Below, one piece after another: positions 8,539 to 17,870 of a stretch of DNA of 64,000 bases; within the stretch, counting starts at the first letter, position 1; each line of letters starts with the position of its first letter. The notes beneath the pieces were generated by a model. It had not been told where the DNA came from and ran no database searches. It saw only the letters and a program-made list of their open reading frames with translations. Source of the DNA: Halomonas sp. GFAJ-1. GTDB lineage: Bacteria; Pseudomonadota; Gammaproteobacteria; Pseudomonadales; Halomonadaceae. The DNA lies in contig CP016490.1 in assembly GCA_002966495.1 (NCBI GenBank), positions 2,542,001-2,606,000 on the forward strand, read 5' to 3'. The translations under genes were made by a program, and so were the position numbers.

Positions 8539-9634
8539 GGCCGATCTCCACTAGATATTCGTCGATATAGAGAGCGATGTGTTGATCAGAAAACACGGCA
8601 TAGGCAGCATCACCTATTATTGGGGCGTGCCCTTCAGGTAGACGTGCCTTGAAGAGTTGATCGTTCAGGGTGAAGCTCAACAGCGAATAGGTGCCTAAAT
8701 CTTGTAGATTGACGACCTCGATAGGTACGCTGCCAGTCTCTGGGGAGTTGCTGACCGTAATAAACTCCGGGCGAATGCCGAGCTTGATATTGCTGGAGCT
8801 AGCGGTCGCGACGCTACGGTGTATGGCTTCGCTCACAGGTAACGCCCGCTCGCCAAACATCACTTTGCCCTCTTGGTGGGCGACGCTCATGAAATTCATA
8901 CCCGGGCTACCAATAAAGTAGCCTACAAAGGTATGTGCCGGTTTTTCAAAGAGTTCCCGGGGCGTCCCGAACTGCACCACCTGGCCATCGTACATGACCG
9001 CAATTTTGTCGGCGAAGGTGGACGCCTCCAGCTGGTCGTGGGTGACATAGATCATGGTGATATTGAAGCGCTCGTGAATCTCTTTGAGCTTGCGGCGTAG
9101 CTTCCATTTGAGCTGCGGGTCGATCACCGTCAGCGGTTCGTCAAACAGGATGGCCGAGACGTCGTCGCGCACCAGCCCGCGGCCCATGGAGACTTTTTGC
9201 TTCTCATCGGCAGTGAGGTTTTTGGCTTTCCGCGAGAGCAGTGGCGTGAGGTCTAGGATATCGGCCACTTCGCGTACTTTGGGATCGAGCCGATATTCAG
9301 GGATATTCATGTTGCGAAGCGGAAACGCCAGGTTGTCATACACCGTCATGGTGTCGTAGATAACAGGGAACTGAAATACCTGAGCAATATTGCGCTCTTC
9401 GGGAGGAAGTTCGTTAACCCGCTGCCCATCGAATAGCACATCACCTTCTGAAGGCTCTAACAGCCCAGAGATAATATTTAGTAGCGTTGACTTGCCGCAG
9501 CCAGAGGGGCCAAGCAATGCATAAGCACCGCCTTGATGCCAGACGTGATCCATTTGGCGGATCGCATAATCGTCACTTCCCGTCGGGGTTTTACTGTAAC
9601 TATGGGCAAGTCCCTTAAGCGTAATTTCAGCCAT
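8531..9634 (-). CDS. glpT: Glycerol ABC transporter ATP-binding protein (GlpT-like, atypical signature)
   Basis: A 367-residue ABC ATPase with a canonical Walker A (G-P-S-G-C-G-K-S-T) and Walker B (I-L-F-D-E-P), and a C-terminal regulatory domain. The usual LSGGQ signature is replaced by L-T-A-D-E-K-Q-K. That suggests one of the two composite ATP sites in the GlpS/GlpT heterodimer is non-canonical. It overlaps both neighbours by 8 bp. The symbol follows the rhizobial glpSTPQUV operon and is not the MFS glycerol-3-phosphate antiporter GlpT of Escherichia coli. Confidence 0.82.
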   Translation of the reverse strand: MAEITLKGLAHSYSKTPTGSDDYAIRQMDHVWHQGGAYALLGPSGCGKSTLLNIISGLLEPSEGDVLFDGQRVNELPPEERNIAQVFQFPVIYDTMTVYDNLAFPLRNMNIPEYRLDPKVREVADILDLTPLLSRKAKNLTADEKQKVSMGRGLVRDDVSAILFDEPLTVIDPQLKWKLRRKLKEIHERFNITMIYVTHDQLEASTFADKIAVMYDGQVVQFGTPRELFEKPAHTFVGYFIGSPGMNFMSVAHQEGKVMFGERALPVSEAIHRSVATASSSNIKLGIRPEFITVSNSPETGSVPIEVVNLQDLGTYSLLSFTLNDQLFKARLPEGHAPIIGDAAYAVFSDQHIALYIDEYLVEIGHE

Positions 9635-10724
9635 TGACAGTGCCTCCTTGGCCTGCGGGCACGTGCACTGTGCTGCCCTGTTTATCGAAGGCGTAAAGCT
9701 GACGACTGGAGAAGTAAACCTTGATAGGTGTGTTGACGTGAAATTCGTGAATGCCAGTTAGATGAAGCACGAGCGGAAAACGCTCATGGCTGACATGTAA
9801 AAAGGTTTCAGATCCACTTATTTCAGCGACGTCAACATTCACCGGCAGCTCTATATCGCTAGGCGATGTGGGTGACAGGGTGATATGCGAGGCGCGTATC
9901 CCAAAATCATAGGTGCCATTCGATAGGCTTTGTAAGCCATCGTCACAGGGAAAGCTTAAAGAGGGGTCAAAGGAGATAGCCGCAGTGCTTAGGGTTCCAG
10001 GTACAATATTAATAGGCGGTTCTGAGAACATTTCAGCGCTATAACGGCTGTTAGGCTGGCGATAAACCTGGTCGGTAGGGCCGTACTGGAGAAGCTTACC
10101 TTCATGAAGCACTGCGGTATTGCCCCCCAATGCTAGCGCTTCGTTAGGCTCTGTGGTGGCATAAACCGCAATACAGTTGCGCTCTTTAAACAGTTCACGC
10201 AGCTCGTCGCGAAGCTCTTCTCTAAGCTTATAGTCAAGGTTGACAAGCGGTTCATCGAATAAGATGAGGTCAGCTTCTTTTACCAGGGCGCGGCCCATTG
10301 CAGTACGTTGCTGCTGCCCGCCGGATAGCTCCTGTGGGTACCTATCCAGCAGGTGCGCTATGCGAAGCATTTCAGCAATCTTACCGACGCGATGCTCAAT
10401 CTCTTTTTTAGGGGTGTGGGCAAGCTTCAGGGGAGAGGCTATGTTGTCGCGCACGGTCAGGCTGGGGTAGTTGATGAACTGCTGGTAAACCATAGAGACG
10501 TTGCGCTTTCGTACGGAAACGCCAGTAACGTCCTTGCCAGCCATGAAGATTTTTCCTTGGGAGGGCTGTTCCAAACCTGCCATTAGGCGCATTAGCGTGG
10601 TTTTGCCCGCCAGAGTTCGCCCGAGTAGCACGTTAAACGACCCCGGCTCTAACTCAAGTTCCATCCTGCTGATATGGGTAACCCCGCCAACGACGTGGTC
10701 AATATGCTGCAAATATAAGGACAT
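9627..10724 (-). CDS. glpS: Glycerol ABC transporter ATP-binding protein (GlpS-like, atypical Walker A)
   Basis: A 365-residue ABC ATPase, first gene of the transporter operon. It has a canonical signature (L-S-G-G-Q-Q-Q-R) and Walker B, but its Walker A reads G-R-T-L-A-G-K-T rather than the usual GPSGxGKST. Its partner GlpT has the reverse pattern, so the two subunits look asymmetric and complementary. The C-terminal 100 residues form the usual regulatory domain. The ATG at 10724 follows a GAGATCGG stretch. The operon promoter must lie in the region to its right. Confidence 0.82.
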   Translation of the reverse strand: MSLYLQHIDHVVGGVTHISRMELELEPGSFNVLLGRTLAGKTTLMRLMAGLEQPSQGKIFMAGKDVTGVSVRKRNVSMVYQQFINYPSLTVRDNIASPLKLAHTPKKEIEHRVGKIAEMLRIAHLLDRYPQELSGGQQQRTAMGRALVKEADLILFDEPLVNLDYKLREELRDELRELFKERNCIAVYATTEPNEALALGGNTAVLHEGKLLQYGPTDQVYRQPNSRYSAEMFSEPPINIVPGTLSTAAISFDPSLSFPCDDGLQSLSNGTYDFGIRASHITLSPTSPSDIELPVNVDVAEISGSETFLHVSHERFPLVLHLTGIHEFHVNTPIKVYFSSRQLYAFDKQGSTVHVPAGQGGTVNG

Positions 10725-10923
10725 GCCGATCTCGCTAGCGTCATTGTTATTGGAAAAATGCTACTGAAAATCGTTATTGCTTGATGAGCGTGATGGTGGC
10801 TATGGTGTTGGAATCTGCACTAGATTGCTCAGTTTCCGCACAGGGATTTTCAATAACGAAAGGCTAGCTGATCATTTTCGAACTTGCAACGCATTTTATA
10901 CCCGTATTTGGGCCTTTGAACTT
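10725..10923 (-). promoter_or_regulatory. Promoter region of the glycerol transporter operon
   Basis: About 200 bp upstream of glpS. CGAAA at 10857-10861 and TTTCG at 10876-10880 resemble the half-sites found upstream of glpK, but without its regular 21-bp phasing. I cannot place -35 and -10 boxes with confidence. Control by GlpR is plausible, not shown. Confidence 0.3.
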
Positions 10924-11070
10924 ATGTCTAAGGCCATGCTAACGTTAGAAAAGAAGAGGGAGCGGTTGCTGCGAGAGTTTGGCGAAGGAGATGAGCGAGA
11001 AGTTTTCGCTTTAGAAAGCGTCAAGAAAAGCAGGGCACAAAAAAACCGGCCCCAATGGAGGGCCGGTTAG
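10924..11070 (+). CDS. Possible 48-residue basic protein
   Basis: An open frame beginning at an ATG, rich in Lys, Arg and Glu, with no clear ribosome-binding site. Its 3-prime end runs through the hairpin that terminates fadE on the other strand, which argues against it being conserved. Listed only because it is the sole candidate between glpS and fadE. Confidence 0.2.
   Translation: MSKAMLTLEKKRERLLREFGEGDEREVFALESVKKSRAQKNRPQWRAG
11038..11068 (-). terminator. Rho-independent terminator of fadE
   Basis: AACCGGCC and GGCCGGTT form the stem. On the minus strand it is followed by a run of seven T residues, 19 bp after the fadE stop codon. Confidence 0.9.
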
Positions 11071-11086
11071 AGGGCAGGCGAATGGA

Positions 11087-13573
11087 TTATTTAACGCTCA
11101 TTTCCTCGCCTGTAGCCTTGGCTGCCGGCGTTGCGTTGTGGTCAATCAGGGTTGATTTATCCGTAGCAAACGCATCGTAGGCGAAGTCGTCTACCGTTAA
11201 CATTTCAAGTACTTCTGCTTCAAAGGTGCGCATAAACTGGGCATCTTCTTCGCTGATTAGCCCTTTCTCTAGGCCCGCTTCCACTCGCGCTTCTGGGTGA
11301 AGTGCCGTCTGCGGCAGCTCGCCTTTGGCGTACGCTTTGTTAACAGTGCGGTAGATTTTCTCTGCGCGCTCGTACTCAGCCAGTAGGGCATTGTAACGGG
11401 CAAGCGGATTGCGCTCTGTACCGTCATCCTGATCCCATGTATTGGCAAGTAGCTTGGTGCGCAGGGCGCTATGGCTTGAGACGCGCTGGGCTATGTCCCG
11501 TGCAAGGTCGTCACTAGGTTTATCCCAACGACGGCCAGTGGGCATTGTGACAGCGTTAAGCACTTTACCTAGCGCTCGATTGGGCAAGTTGTCAAAAATT
11601 TCAACAAAGGCCTGCTCGGCGCGGTGTAGCAAGAAGCGGCAGCTGTAATGCAGAAGGGCTTCTTCGCCTTCTACTTTATCGCCTGCTTGCCACTGCTTAA
11701 GCACCATGGATGCCAGGTAAAGGTTAGAGAGCACGTCACCTAGGCGAGCAGAGAGCATTTCGCGCTTTTTAAGCTCAGAGCCGAGGCTAGCCATGGCCGC
11801 GTCGGCACATAGGCCAAAACCAGCAGATAGGCGTGCAATATCCTGGGCATAAATAGCCGCAGGGCCATCAAAAGGCACACTGGATTTGCCTAGGCCAAGC
11901 CCTAAGGTAAAGGCGCGCGCCGCATTACCAAAGATTAGACCCGCATGGCCAAAGAAGGCTTTATCAAACGCCTTGATATCGTTGGCATCTTTCGCCGCTA
12001 GCTCGTCAAGGACGTAAGGGTGGCAGCGAATGGCGCCCTGACCAAAGATCATCAGGTTGCGGGTCATAATGTTGGCGCCTTCAACGGTAATCGCTACCGG
12101 GTTAGCGCTGTAGCCAATGCCCAGGTAGTTGCGCGGGCCAAGGGTTACCGCTTTGCCACCATGGACATCCATCGCATCGCTTAGCAGCACGCGTTGGAAT
12201 TCAGTCAGCTGGCTTTTCAAAATCGCTGACGGCACGGCAGGCTTCTCGCCATGGTCAATCAGGTTAGCGGTTTGGTAAACCGTCGCCGCAGAGATATAAG
12301 CCAAGGATGCCATACGTGCTAAGGGCTCCTGAACGCCTTCCATCTCTGCCACCGGAACGTTGAACTGACGGCGAACGCGGGTGAAACCACCGCTCCAGCC
12401 AAGTGCATAGCGGGCAGTACCGGTAGCGCCGGAGGGCAGGGTAATGCAGCGGCCAATGGAGAGGCACTCAACCAGCATCCGCCAGCCTTGGCCAATCATG
12501 TCTGGGCCGCCGATAATGGTGTCCAGCGGCACAAAGACGTCGTTACCCTTGATCGGGCCGTTCATAAACGGACTGCCGATAGGATGGTGACGACGACCAA
12601 TGTCCATGCCGTCGGTATCACGAGGAATCAGCGCTAGGGTAATGCCACGGTCTTCTTCGTCGCCCAGCAGCTTTTCCGGGTCGAAAAGGCGGAAAGCAAG
12701 TCCAACGACAGTGGCGATAGGCGCCAGGGTAATCCAGCGTTTTTCAAAGTTGAGGCGAACGCCGACGACTTCTTCGCCGTTAACCATCTGTTTGCAGACC
12801 ACACCGGTATCCGGTAGCGAGGTAGCATCAGAACCAGCACGCGGGCCTGTTAAACCAAAGCAAGGGATTTCGCGGCCATCGGCCAGGCGAGGCAGGTAGT
12901 GGTCTTTCTGTTCTTGAGTGCCGTACTTCAGCAGCAACTCACCTGGGCCGAGCGAGTTGGGCACGCCCACGGTGACCATTAGGGTCTCGTTGGCGGAAAG
13001 CTTCTGTAGCACCGTGGACTGCGCTTTAGCAGAAAAGCCTAAGCCGCCGTACTCTTTCGGAATAATCATTCCGAAGAAGCCCTCTTTCTTCAGGAAATCC
13101 CAAAGTTCTTGGGGCAGGTCGGCGCGCTCTTTCGCGATATCCCAGGCGTTACACATGCCAGCGGCTTTTGCACACTGATTGTCGATAAACGCTTGCTCGT
13201 CTTCACGCAGGCCCTCATCTTTAAAGTCAAGCAGCTTGTTCCACTGGGGTTTGCCCGAGAAGAGCTCACCGTCCCAGGAGACACTGCCCGCTTCCAGCGC
13301 GGTGCGTTCGGTAGCGGACACTTTGGGCGCTACCTTTTTAAAGACGGCAAAAAGGCGTGGCGTTAGCCATTTGCTGCGCAGGGCAGGTAGGCCTGCAGCC
13401 GCAACTACGGCTGCGCCGATCAGCAATAACACACCGATAATGGGGGCGCCGAATAACACGCCGACAAGCCCGAGAACACCGAGGACCGCGAGCGCAGGGG
13501 TAGCACCCGCCTCCCGACGCATTACAATGAGCAAGCCGACAATGGCGAGCACAATAAGCAGTAGGGTTAGCAT
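11087..13573 (-). CDS. fadE: Acyl-CoA dehydrogenase, FadE family
   Basis: An 828-residue protein of the long FadE type, which catalyses the first step of beta-oxidation: FAD-dependent dehydrogenation of acyl-CoA to 2-enoyl-CoA. The N-terminus holds two hydrophobic segments (about residues 1-20 and 25-65) that probably anchor it to the inner membrane. The acyl-CoA dehydrogenase core follows, with the G-L-T-G-P-R-A-G-S-D motif in the middle domain, and then a long FadE-specific C-terminal extension (DUF1974 region). Length and layout match Escherichia coli FadE. It is monocistronic, with its own terminator. A triple TTTCGC repeat lies about 80-130 bp upstream of its start. Confidence 0.92.
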   Translation of the reverse strand: MLTLLLIVLAIVGLLIVMRREAGATPALAVLGVLGLVGVLFGAPIIGVLLLIGAAVVAAAGLPALRSKWLTPRLFAVFKKVAPKVSATERTALEAGSVSWDGELFSGKPQWNKLLDFKDEGLREDEQAFIDNQCAKAAGMCNAWDIAKERADLPQELWDFLKKEGFFGMIIPKEYGGLGFSAKAQSTVLQKLSANETLMVTVGVPNSLGPGELLLKYGTQEQKDHYLPRLADGREIPCFGLTGPRAGSDATSLPDTGVVCKQMVNGEEVVGVRLNFEKRWITLAPIATVVGLAFRLFDPEKLLGDEEDRGITLALIPRDTDGMDIGRRHHPIGSPFMNGPIKGNDVFVPLDTIIGGPDMIGQGWRMLVECLSIGRCITLPSGATGTARYALGWSGGFTRVRRQFNVPVAEMEGVQEPLARMASLAYISAATVYQTANLIDHGEKPAVPSAILKSQLTEFQRVLLSDAMDVHGGKAVTLGPRNYLGIGYSANPVAITVEGANIMTRNLMIFGQGAIRCHPYVLDELAAKDANDIKAFDKAFFGHAGLIFGNAARAFTLGLGLGKSSVPFDGPAAIYAQDIARLSAGFGLCADAAMASLGSELKKREMLSARLGDVLSNLYLASMVLKQWQAGDKVEGEEALLHYSCRFLLHRAEQAFVEIFDNLPNRALGKVLNAVTMPTGRRWDKPSDDLARDIAQRVSSHSALRTKLLANTWDQDDGTERNPLARYNALLAEYERAEKIYRTVNKAYAKGELPQTALHPEARVEAGLEKGLISEEDAQFMRTFEAEVLEMLTVDDFAYDAFATDKSTLIDHNATPAAKATGEEMSVK

Positions 13574-13651
13574 ATAACCTCTCCGTGGGTTGTTAATTCG
13601 TGTTTTGTTAGCGGGTAGTGCATTTAAACGAATGTTTGAATTTTGGCAGAC

Positions 13652-13700
13652 TCTCGCTATTCAGTGCAAGCCTTTCGCTTGCTATAGGCTGTCTTTCGCT
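13652..13700 (-). promoter_or_regulatory. Triple TTTCGCT repeat with 21-bp phasing upstream of fadE
   Basis: TCTCGCT at 13652, TTTCGCT at 13673 and TTTCGCT at 13694 are each exactly 21 bp apart. Read on the other strand this is the same motif and nearly the same phasing as the three GCGAAA repeats upstream of glpK. It lies in the fadE/betA intergenic region, upstream of fadE, and probably forms an operator for a regulator that binds one face of the DNA. The rest of this roughly 320-bp gap holds only the betA terminator. Confidence 0.5.
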
Positions 13701-13835
13701 AGTTGATTGAACTATTCCTGTGACGGTTTTTGGCGCCTACCAATCCTTCTTCCCAATCGCGGGGCTTCACCCTGCGTGTAATCACTACTGTAGCGTATTG
13801 GTGAGGGGGATGTTCTCTGCGCTGAGTACAAGGCA

Positions 13836-13869
13836 TAAAAAAACGCCACAGGGTTACGCTGTGGCGTTT
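13836..13869 (-). terminator. Rho-independent terminator of betA
   Basis: AAACGCCACAG pairs with CTGTGGCGTTT. On the minus strand the stem is followed by a T run, 24 bp past the betA stop. Confidence 0.9.
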
Positions 13870-13892
13870 GAGTCATAATTGCAAAGTGAAGT

Positions 13893-15566
13893 TCAGTGGT
13901 GTTTTGCGGGCGCTCCGTTAGCAACATAGTAATCTACGTTAGCGCGAGGCAGGGGGGCGCGACCTCGAATGCGGTCGGCAATTTTTTCTGCCAGCATAAT
14001 CGTCGGCGCGTTTAGATTGCCGGTAGGGATTACCGGGAAAAGCGATGCATCGACCACCCGCAATCCCTCAAGACCATGTACGCGGCCTTGGCTATCTGTG
14101 ACGGCCATCGCGTCCTCGCCCATTCGGCAGCTACCGCAGGGGTGATAAGCGGTTTCGGCATGCTGTTTCACGAAAGCATCAAGCTGTTCATCCGACTGCA
14201 CGTCAGGCCCGGGGGCGATTTCACGGCCACGGTACTTATCAAAGGCTGGCTGAGCGATGATTTCACGTGTGATGCGAATGGCATCCCGGAACTCTTGCCA
14301 ATCTTTCTCTTTGGCCATGTAATTAAACAGAATGCTAGGCGCGGCATGTGGATCTTTCGAGGTAAGGCGAATCCGCCCGCGGCTTTCGGAGCGCATAGAA
14401 CCCACGTGGGCCTGAAAGCCGTGAGCCTGCACCGCACTTTTGCCGTTGTAACTAATCGCGATGGGCAGAAAGTGGTACTGCAGGTTCGGCCACTCTTCTT
14501 CATCGCGGCTACGGATAAAGCCACAGGATTCGAACTGATTGCTGGCGCCAATGCCGGTGCCTTTAAATAGCCACTCAGCGCCGATTTTTGGCTGGTTATA
14601 CCATTTCAGCGCCGGGTAGAGTGAGATCGGTTCTTCGCATTCGTACTGAATGTACATCTCCAGGTGGTCTTGGAGATTTTCGCCAACCCCGGGTAGTTCA
14701 TGAACGACCGAAATGCCTAACTCTTCAAGCCACCCTGGGTTACCCACGCCTGAGCGTTGGAGAATCTGTGGTGAGGCAATCGCGCCGCCGCACAGCAGTA
14801 CTTCTCGGAGGGCTCGGGCGTGGTGTACCTGGCCTTTTTGCTCATAGCGAACACCCACAGCGCGCTTCCCCTCGAACTCAATAACATCGGTCACCGCGTG
14901 GGTTTCTATGGTTAAGTTGCTGCGCTGCTTGGCGGTATCCAAGTAACCTCGGGCGGTAGACGCGCGTCGGCCTTTAGGTGTGACGAAGCGGTCCATTGGG
15001 CCAAAGCCCTCTTGCTGGTAGCCGTTAACATCTTCAGTTTCTGGGTAGCCTGCCTGCTTACAGGCTTCGATAAAGGTGCGGTAAAGCGGGTTGTTATTCG
15101 CTTTTGGTGTAGTGATGCTAACCGGGCCGTCGCCGCCGTGGTAGTCATTCGGGCCGATGTCGCGGGTTTCGCACTTTTTAAAGTAGGGCAGACAGCTAAG
15201 GTAGTCCCACTCTTCAAGGCCGGGTTGTTTGGCCCAGTTATCGTAGTCCAGTGCGTTGCCGCGGATGTAGCACATACCGTTGATGAGCGAGGACCCGCCT
15301 AGGCCCTTACCGCGCCCACACTCCATCCGGCGGCCATCCATATACGGTTCGGGATCGGTTTCAAACGCCCAATTGTAGCGTTTGCCCTGTAGTGGATAGG
15401 CCAGGGCCGCCGGCATTTGGGTACGAAAATCGAAACGATAATCAGGGCCACCAGCTTCGAGCAACAAAACACTAACGTCGCTATCTTCGGTCAGACGGGT
15501 AGCGAGTACGTTGCCCGCCGAGCCTGCCCCAATAATGATGTAATCAAATTCACGTGGTTGAGACAT
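13893..15566 (-). CDS. betA: Choline dehydrogenase
   Basis: A GMC-family flavoenzyme of about 557 residues that oxidises choline to betaine aldehyde, and can continue to glycine betaine, at the membrane with electron transfer to the respiratory chain. The N-terminal FAD motif G-A-G-S-A-G is at about residues 13-18. The GMC signature GRGKGLGGSS-type block and the C-terminal His region (A-Y-H-P-C-G-S-C-R-M-G) are present. I place the start at the ATG at 15566, because AAGGAG precedes it by six bases; a GTG lies two codons upstream. The gene follows betB after 9 bp. Betaine is a major osmoprotectant in halophiles. Confidence 0.96.
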   Translation of the reverse strand: MSQPREFDYIIIGAGSAGNVLATRLTEDSDVSVLLLEAGGPDYRFDFRTQMPAALAYPLQGKRYNWAFETDPEPYMDGRRMECGRGKGLGGSSLINGMCYIRGNALDYDNWAKQPGLEEWDYLSCLPYFKKCETRDIGPNDYHGGDGPVSITTPKANNNPLYRTFIEACKQAGYPETEDVNGYQQEGFGPMDRFVTPKGRRASTARGYLDTAKQRSNLTIETHAVTDVIEFEGKRAVGVRYEQKGQVHHARALREVLLCGGAIASPQILQRSGVGNPGWLEELGISVVHELPGVGENLQDHLEMYIQYECEEPISLYPALKWYNQPKIGAEWLFKGTGIGASNQFESCGFIRSRDEEEWPNLQYHFLPIAISYNGKSAVQAHGFQAHVGSMRSESRGRIRLTSKDPHAAPSILFNYMAKEKDWQEFRDAIRITREIIAQPAFDKYRGREIAPGPDVQSDEQLDAFVKQHAETAYHPCGSCRMGEDAMAVTDSQGRVHGLEGLRVVDASLFPVIPTGNLNAPTIMLAEKIADRIRGRAPLPRANVDYYVANGAPAKHH

Positions 15567-15575
15567 GAGCACTCC

Positions 15576-17045
15576 TTAAAACACCGACTCAAACGGGCCC
15601 ATCTCGATCTGCACGGACTTGGTTTGCGTATAGTGATTAAGCGTCTCGACGCCGTTTTCACGCCCAATGCCAGACTCCTTATAGCCGCCTACCGGCATCT
15701 CGGAGGGGGACTCGCCCCAGGTGTTAATCCAGCAAATACCGGCTTCTAGCTGGTGAATGACGCGGTGAGCGCGGTTTAGACTTTCGCTAAAAACGCCTGC
15801 GGCCAAACCGTACTTGGTGTCGTTGGCGCGGCGGATCACTTCGTCTTCGTCATCAAACGCAAGCACGGACATCACCGGGCCAAAGATCTCTTCTTTGACG
15901 ACGCGCATCTCATCGGTGCAGTCAGTGAAGATAGTGGGGGCTGCCCAAGCGCCTTTCGCCCATTCGCCGCTGTTCCATGTTTCGCCACCGGCCAGTACTC
16001 GCGCACCTTGTGCTTTGCCGAGCGCTATGTAGGAGAGTACTTTTTCCTGATGCTCAAAACTGACTAGTGGGCCGAAGTTGACGGTGGGGTCCATTGGGTC
16101 GCCTGCCTTAATGCGCTTGACGCGCTCTACCAGCTTGGCTTCAAAGGCATCTTTTATACTGTGCTCAACGAATACCCGCGTGCCGTTGGTGCAGATTTGG
16201 CCGCTGGAGTAAAAGTTGGCCATCATGGCGGCATCGGCGGCGCGATCAAGATCGGCGTCGGCAAATACGATCAGCGGTGATTTGCCGCCCAGTTCCATAG
16301 TGACATCTTTTAGCGTGGAGCCGCCGGCAGCCGCCATCACCTTTTTGCCGGTGGCCACTTCGCCGGTAAATGATACTTTTGCGATGCCAGGGTGCTCTGT
16401 GAGCATAGCGCCCACGCGGCCGTCGCCCTGAACCACGTTAAACACGCCGTTGGGCAAGCCAGCTTCGGTGAAAATCTCGGCCAGTTTCATCACCGTTAGC
16501 GGGGTAACTTCGCTAGGCTTAAACACTACTGCGTTACCGGCGGCCAGTGCAGGAGCGGCTTTCCAACAGGCGATTTGGATGGGGTAGTTCCAAGCGCCAA
16601 TCGCACCAATCACGCCTAGCGGTTCACGACGGGTATATACGAATGAGCTGTCGCGCAGGGGGATTTGGCTGCCTTCAATGGCGGGTGCCAAGCCAGCGTA
16701 GTATTCAAGCGCGTCTGCGCCGGTCACGATATCCACGCTTGCCGTTTCACTGATCGGCTTGCCGGTATTGTGGGTTTCCAGCTCAGCTAACGCATCGTTG
16801 CGTTCACGCAGTAGCGCCACGGCACGCAGCAGGATGCGTGAGCGCTGCATGCCGCTCATGGCAGCCCACTCGCGCTGGCCTTTTTGAGCGGCAGAAACGG
16901 CGGCATCAACATCCGCTTGACTTGCTTGTCCGATGGTAGCGAGCAAGCTGCCATCAAAAGGATTGGTAACGGTAAATGTTTCGCCGGAGGTGGCGTCTAC
17001 CGGGCGACCATCAATATAAAGGGGCTGTACGTCTTTAGTGGCCAT
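15576..17045 (-). CDS. betB: Betaine aldehyde dehydrogenase
   Basis: A 489-residue NAD(P)-dependent aldehyde dehydrogenase that converts betaine aldehyde to glycine betaine in the cytoplasm. The active-site glutamate block E-L-G-G-K-S-P and the catalytic cysteine block G-Q-I-C-T-N-G are present, the latter matching the BetB subfamily. AAGGAG lies seven bases before the ATG. It sits between betI and betA with gaps of 10 and 9 bp, so the three genes form one operon. Confidence 0.96.
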   Translation of the reverse strand: MATKDVQPLYIDGRPVDATSGETFTVTNPFDGSLLATIGQASQADVDAAVSAAQKGQREWAAMSGMQRSRILLRAVALLRERNDALAELETHNTGKPISETASVDIVTGADALEYYAGLAPAIEGSQIPLRDSSFVYTRREPLGVIGAIGAWNYPIQIACWKAAPALAAGNAVVFKPSEVTPLTVMKLAEIFTEAGLPNGVFNVVQGDGRVGAMLTEHPGIAKVSFTGEVATGKKVMAAAGGSTLKDVTMELGGKSPLIVFADADLDRAADAAMMANFYSSGQICTNGTRVFVEHSIKDAFEAKLVERVKRIKAGDPMDPTVNFGPLVSFEHQEKVLSYIALGKAQGARVLAGGETWNSGEWAKGAWAAPTIFTDCTDEMRVVKEEIFGPVMSVLAFDDEDEVIRRANDTKYGLAAGVFSESLNRAHRVIHQLEAGICWINTWGESPSEMPVGGYKESGIGRENGVETLNHYTQTKSVQIEMGPFESVF

Positions 17046-17055
17046 GCTGGTCTCC

Positions 17056-17679
17056 TTAGCGAATATTAGTAGCGGTAGCTTCTTCTAAGCATCCGTGGTG
17101 TGTGAGCAACTGATTGAGATAGGTGTGCGCAAGGTGGCGCGCTTCTGCAGCGTCAAGACCATCTGGAGTAAGCGCGCCACGAAGCCACAAACCATCAATC
17201 ATGGCGGCTAATCCTCTTGCCGCATTTCGGGCGTCAGGGCGGGGCATAACGCGCTGAAACTGATGGCATAAGTTCGCGTAGAGACGGCGGTCGTTGACGT
17301 ATTGAAGGCGCTGAAGCATGGGCTTGTGCATGCTGCTTGCCCAAAAGGCGAGCCAGGTTTTAGCGGCTGGGCCGGTAACCTGGGTGCGGTCGAAGTTACC
17401 CTCGATGATGGCGCCAATGTGGGCGCGAGGGGAGTCATCTTCCAACGCATGACGACGAGCTGCGACAGCATCGCTGAGATCCGTCAAAATTTGCCGCATG
17501 GTGGCTTCGAGTAGACCATCCTTGCCGCCAAAGTAATGGCTAATAATGCCCGCAGAGACTCCTGCGTGACGGGCGATACGCATCACCGTTGCCTCAGCAA
17601 GGCCAACCTCATCAATGGCCGCCATTGTGGCTTTAATTAACTGCTGGCGGCGTATTGGTTCCATTCCCACCTTAGGCAC
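17056..17679 (-). CDS. betI: BetI, TetR-family choline-responsive repressor
   Basis: A 207-residue TetR-family regulator that represses the bet genes and is relieved by choline. The N-terminal helix-turn-helix includes A-R-H-A-G-V-S-A-G-I-I-S-H-Y-F, the BetI signature. Translation starts at a GTG: AGGAG lies seven bases upstream, and the resulting N-terminus M-P-K-V-G-M agrees with known BetI proteins. It is the first gene of betI-betB-betA. A perfect palindrome in the divergent promoter region is the likely operator. Confidence 0.95.
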   Translation of the reverse strand: MPKVGMEPIRRQQLIKATMAAIDEVGLAEATVMRIARHAGVSAGIISHYFGGKDGLLEATMRQILTDLSDAVAARRHALEDDSPRAHIGAIIEGNFDRTQVTGPAAKTWLAFWASSMHKPMLQRLQYVNDRRLYANLCHQFQRVMPRPDARNAARGLAAMIDGLWLRGALTPDGLDAAEARHLAHTYLNQLLTHHGCLEEATATNIR

Positions 17680-17769
17680 AGCTATCTCCTAATGACGTTG
17701 AATGCCCGTTACTCCCAGCCTTGAAAAGCAGGGGTAGGCATGATTATCTAGTTATGATGACATTTTTTT

Positions 17770-17783
17770 ATTGAACGTTCAAT
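17770..17783. promoter_or_regulatory. Putative BetI operator
   Basis: ATTGAACGTTCAAT is a perfect 14-bp palindrome in the divergent region between betI and the choX-like gene. It matches the TTGAACGTTCAA-type core expected of BetI boxes and could control both directions. Confidence 0.75.
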
Positions 17784-17870
17784 CAATAAAAATGAGTGTT
17801 AAACAGAGGCTGCGTACTAAAAGCAGTTTGCTAAATGCAGTGTGATGACAAACTAGAAAGGGGATTGATA

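Noticed and set aside
10777..10923. N-terminal extension of the small frame upstream of fadE
   Set aside because: It runs through the glpS promoter region and has no start signal; only the last 48 codons are listed, at low confidence.
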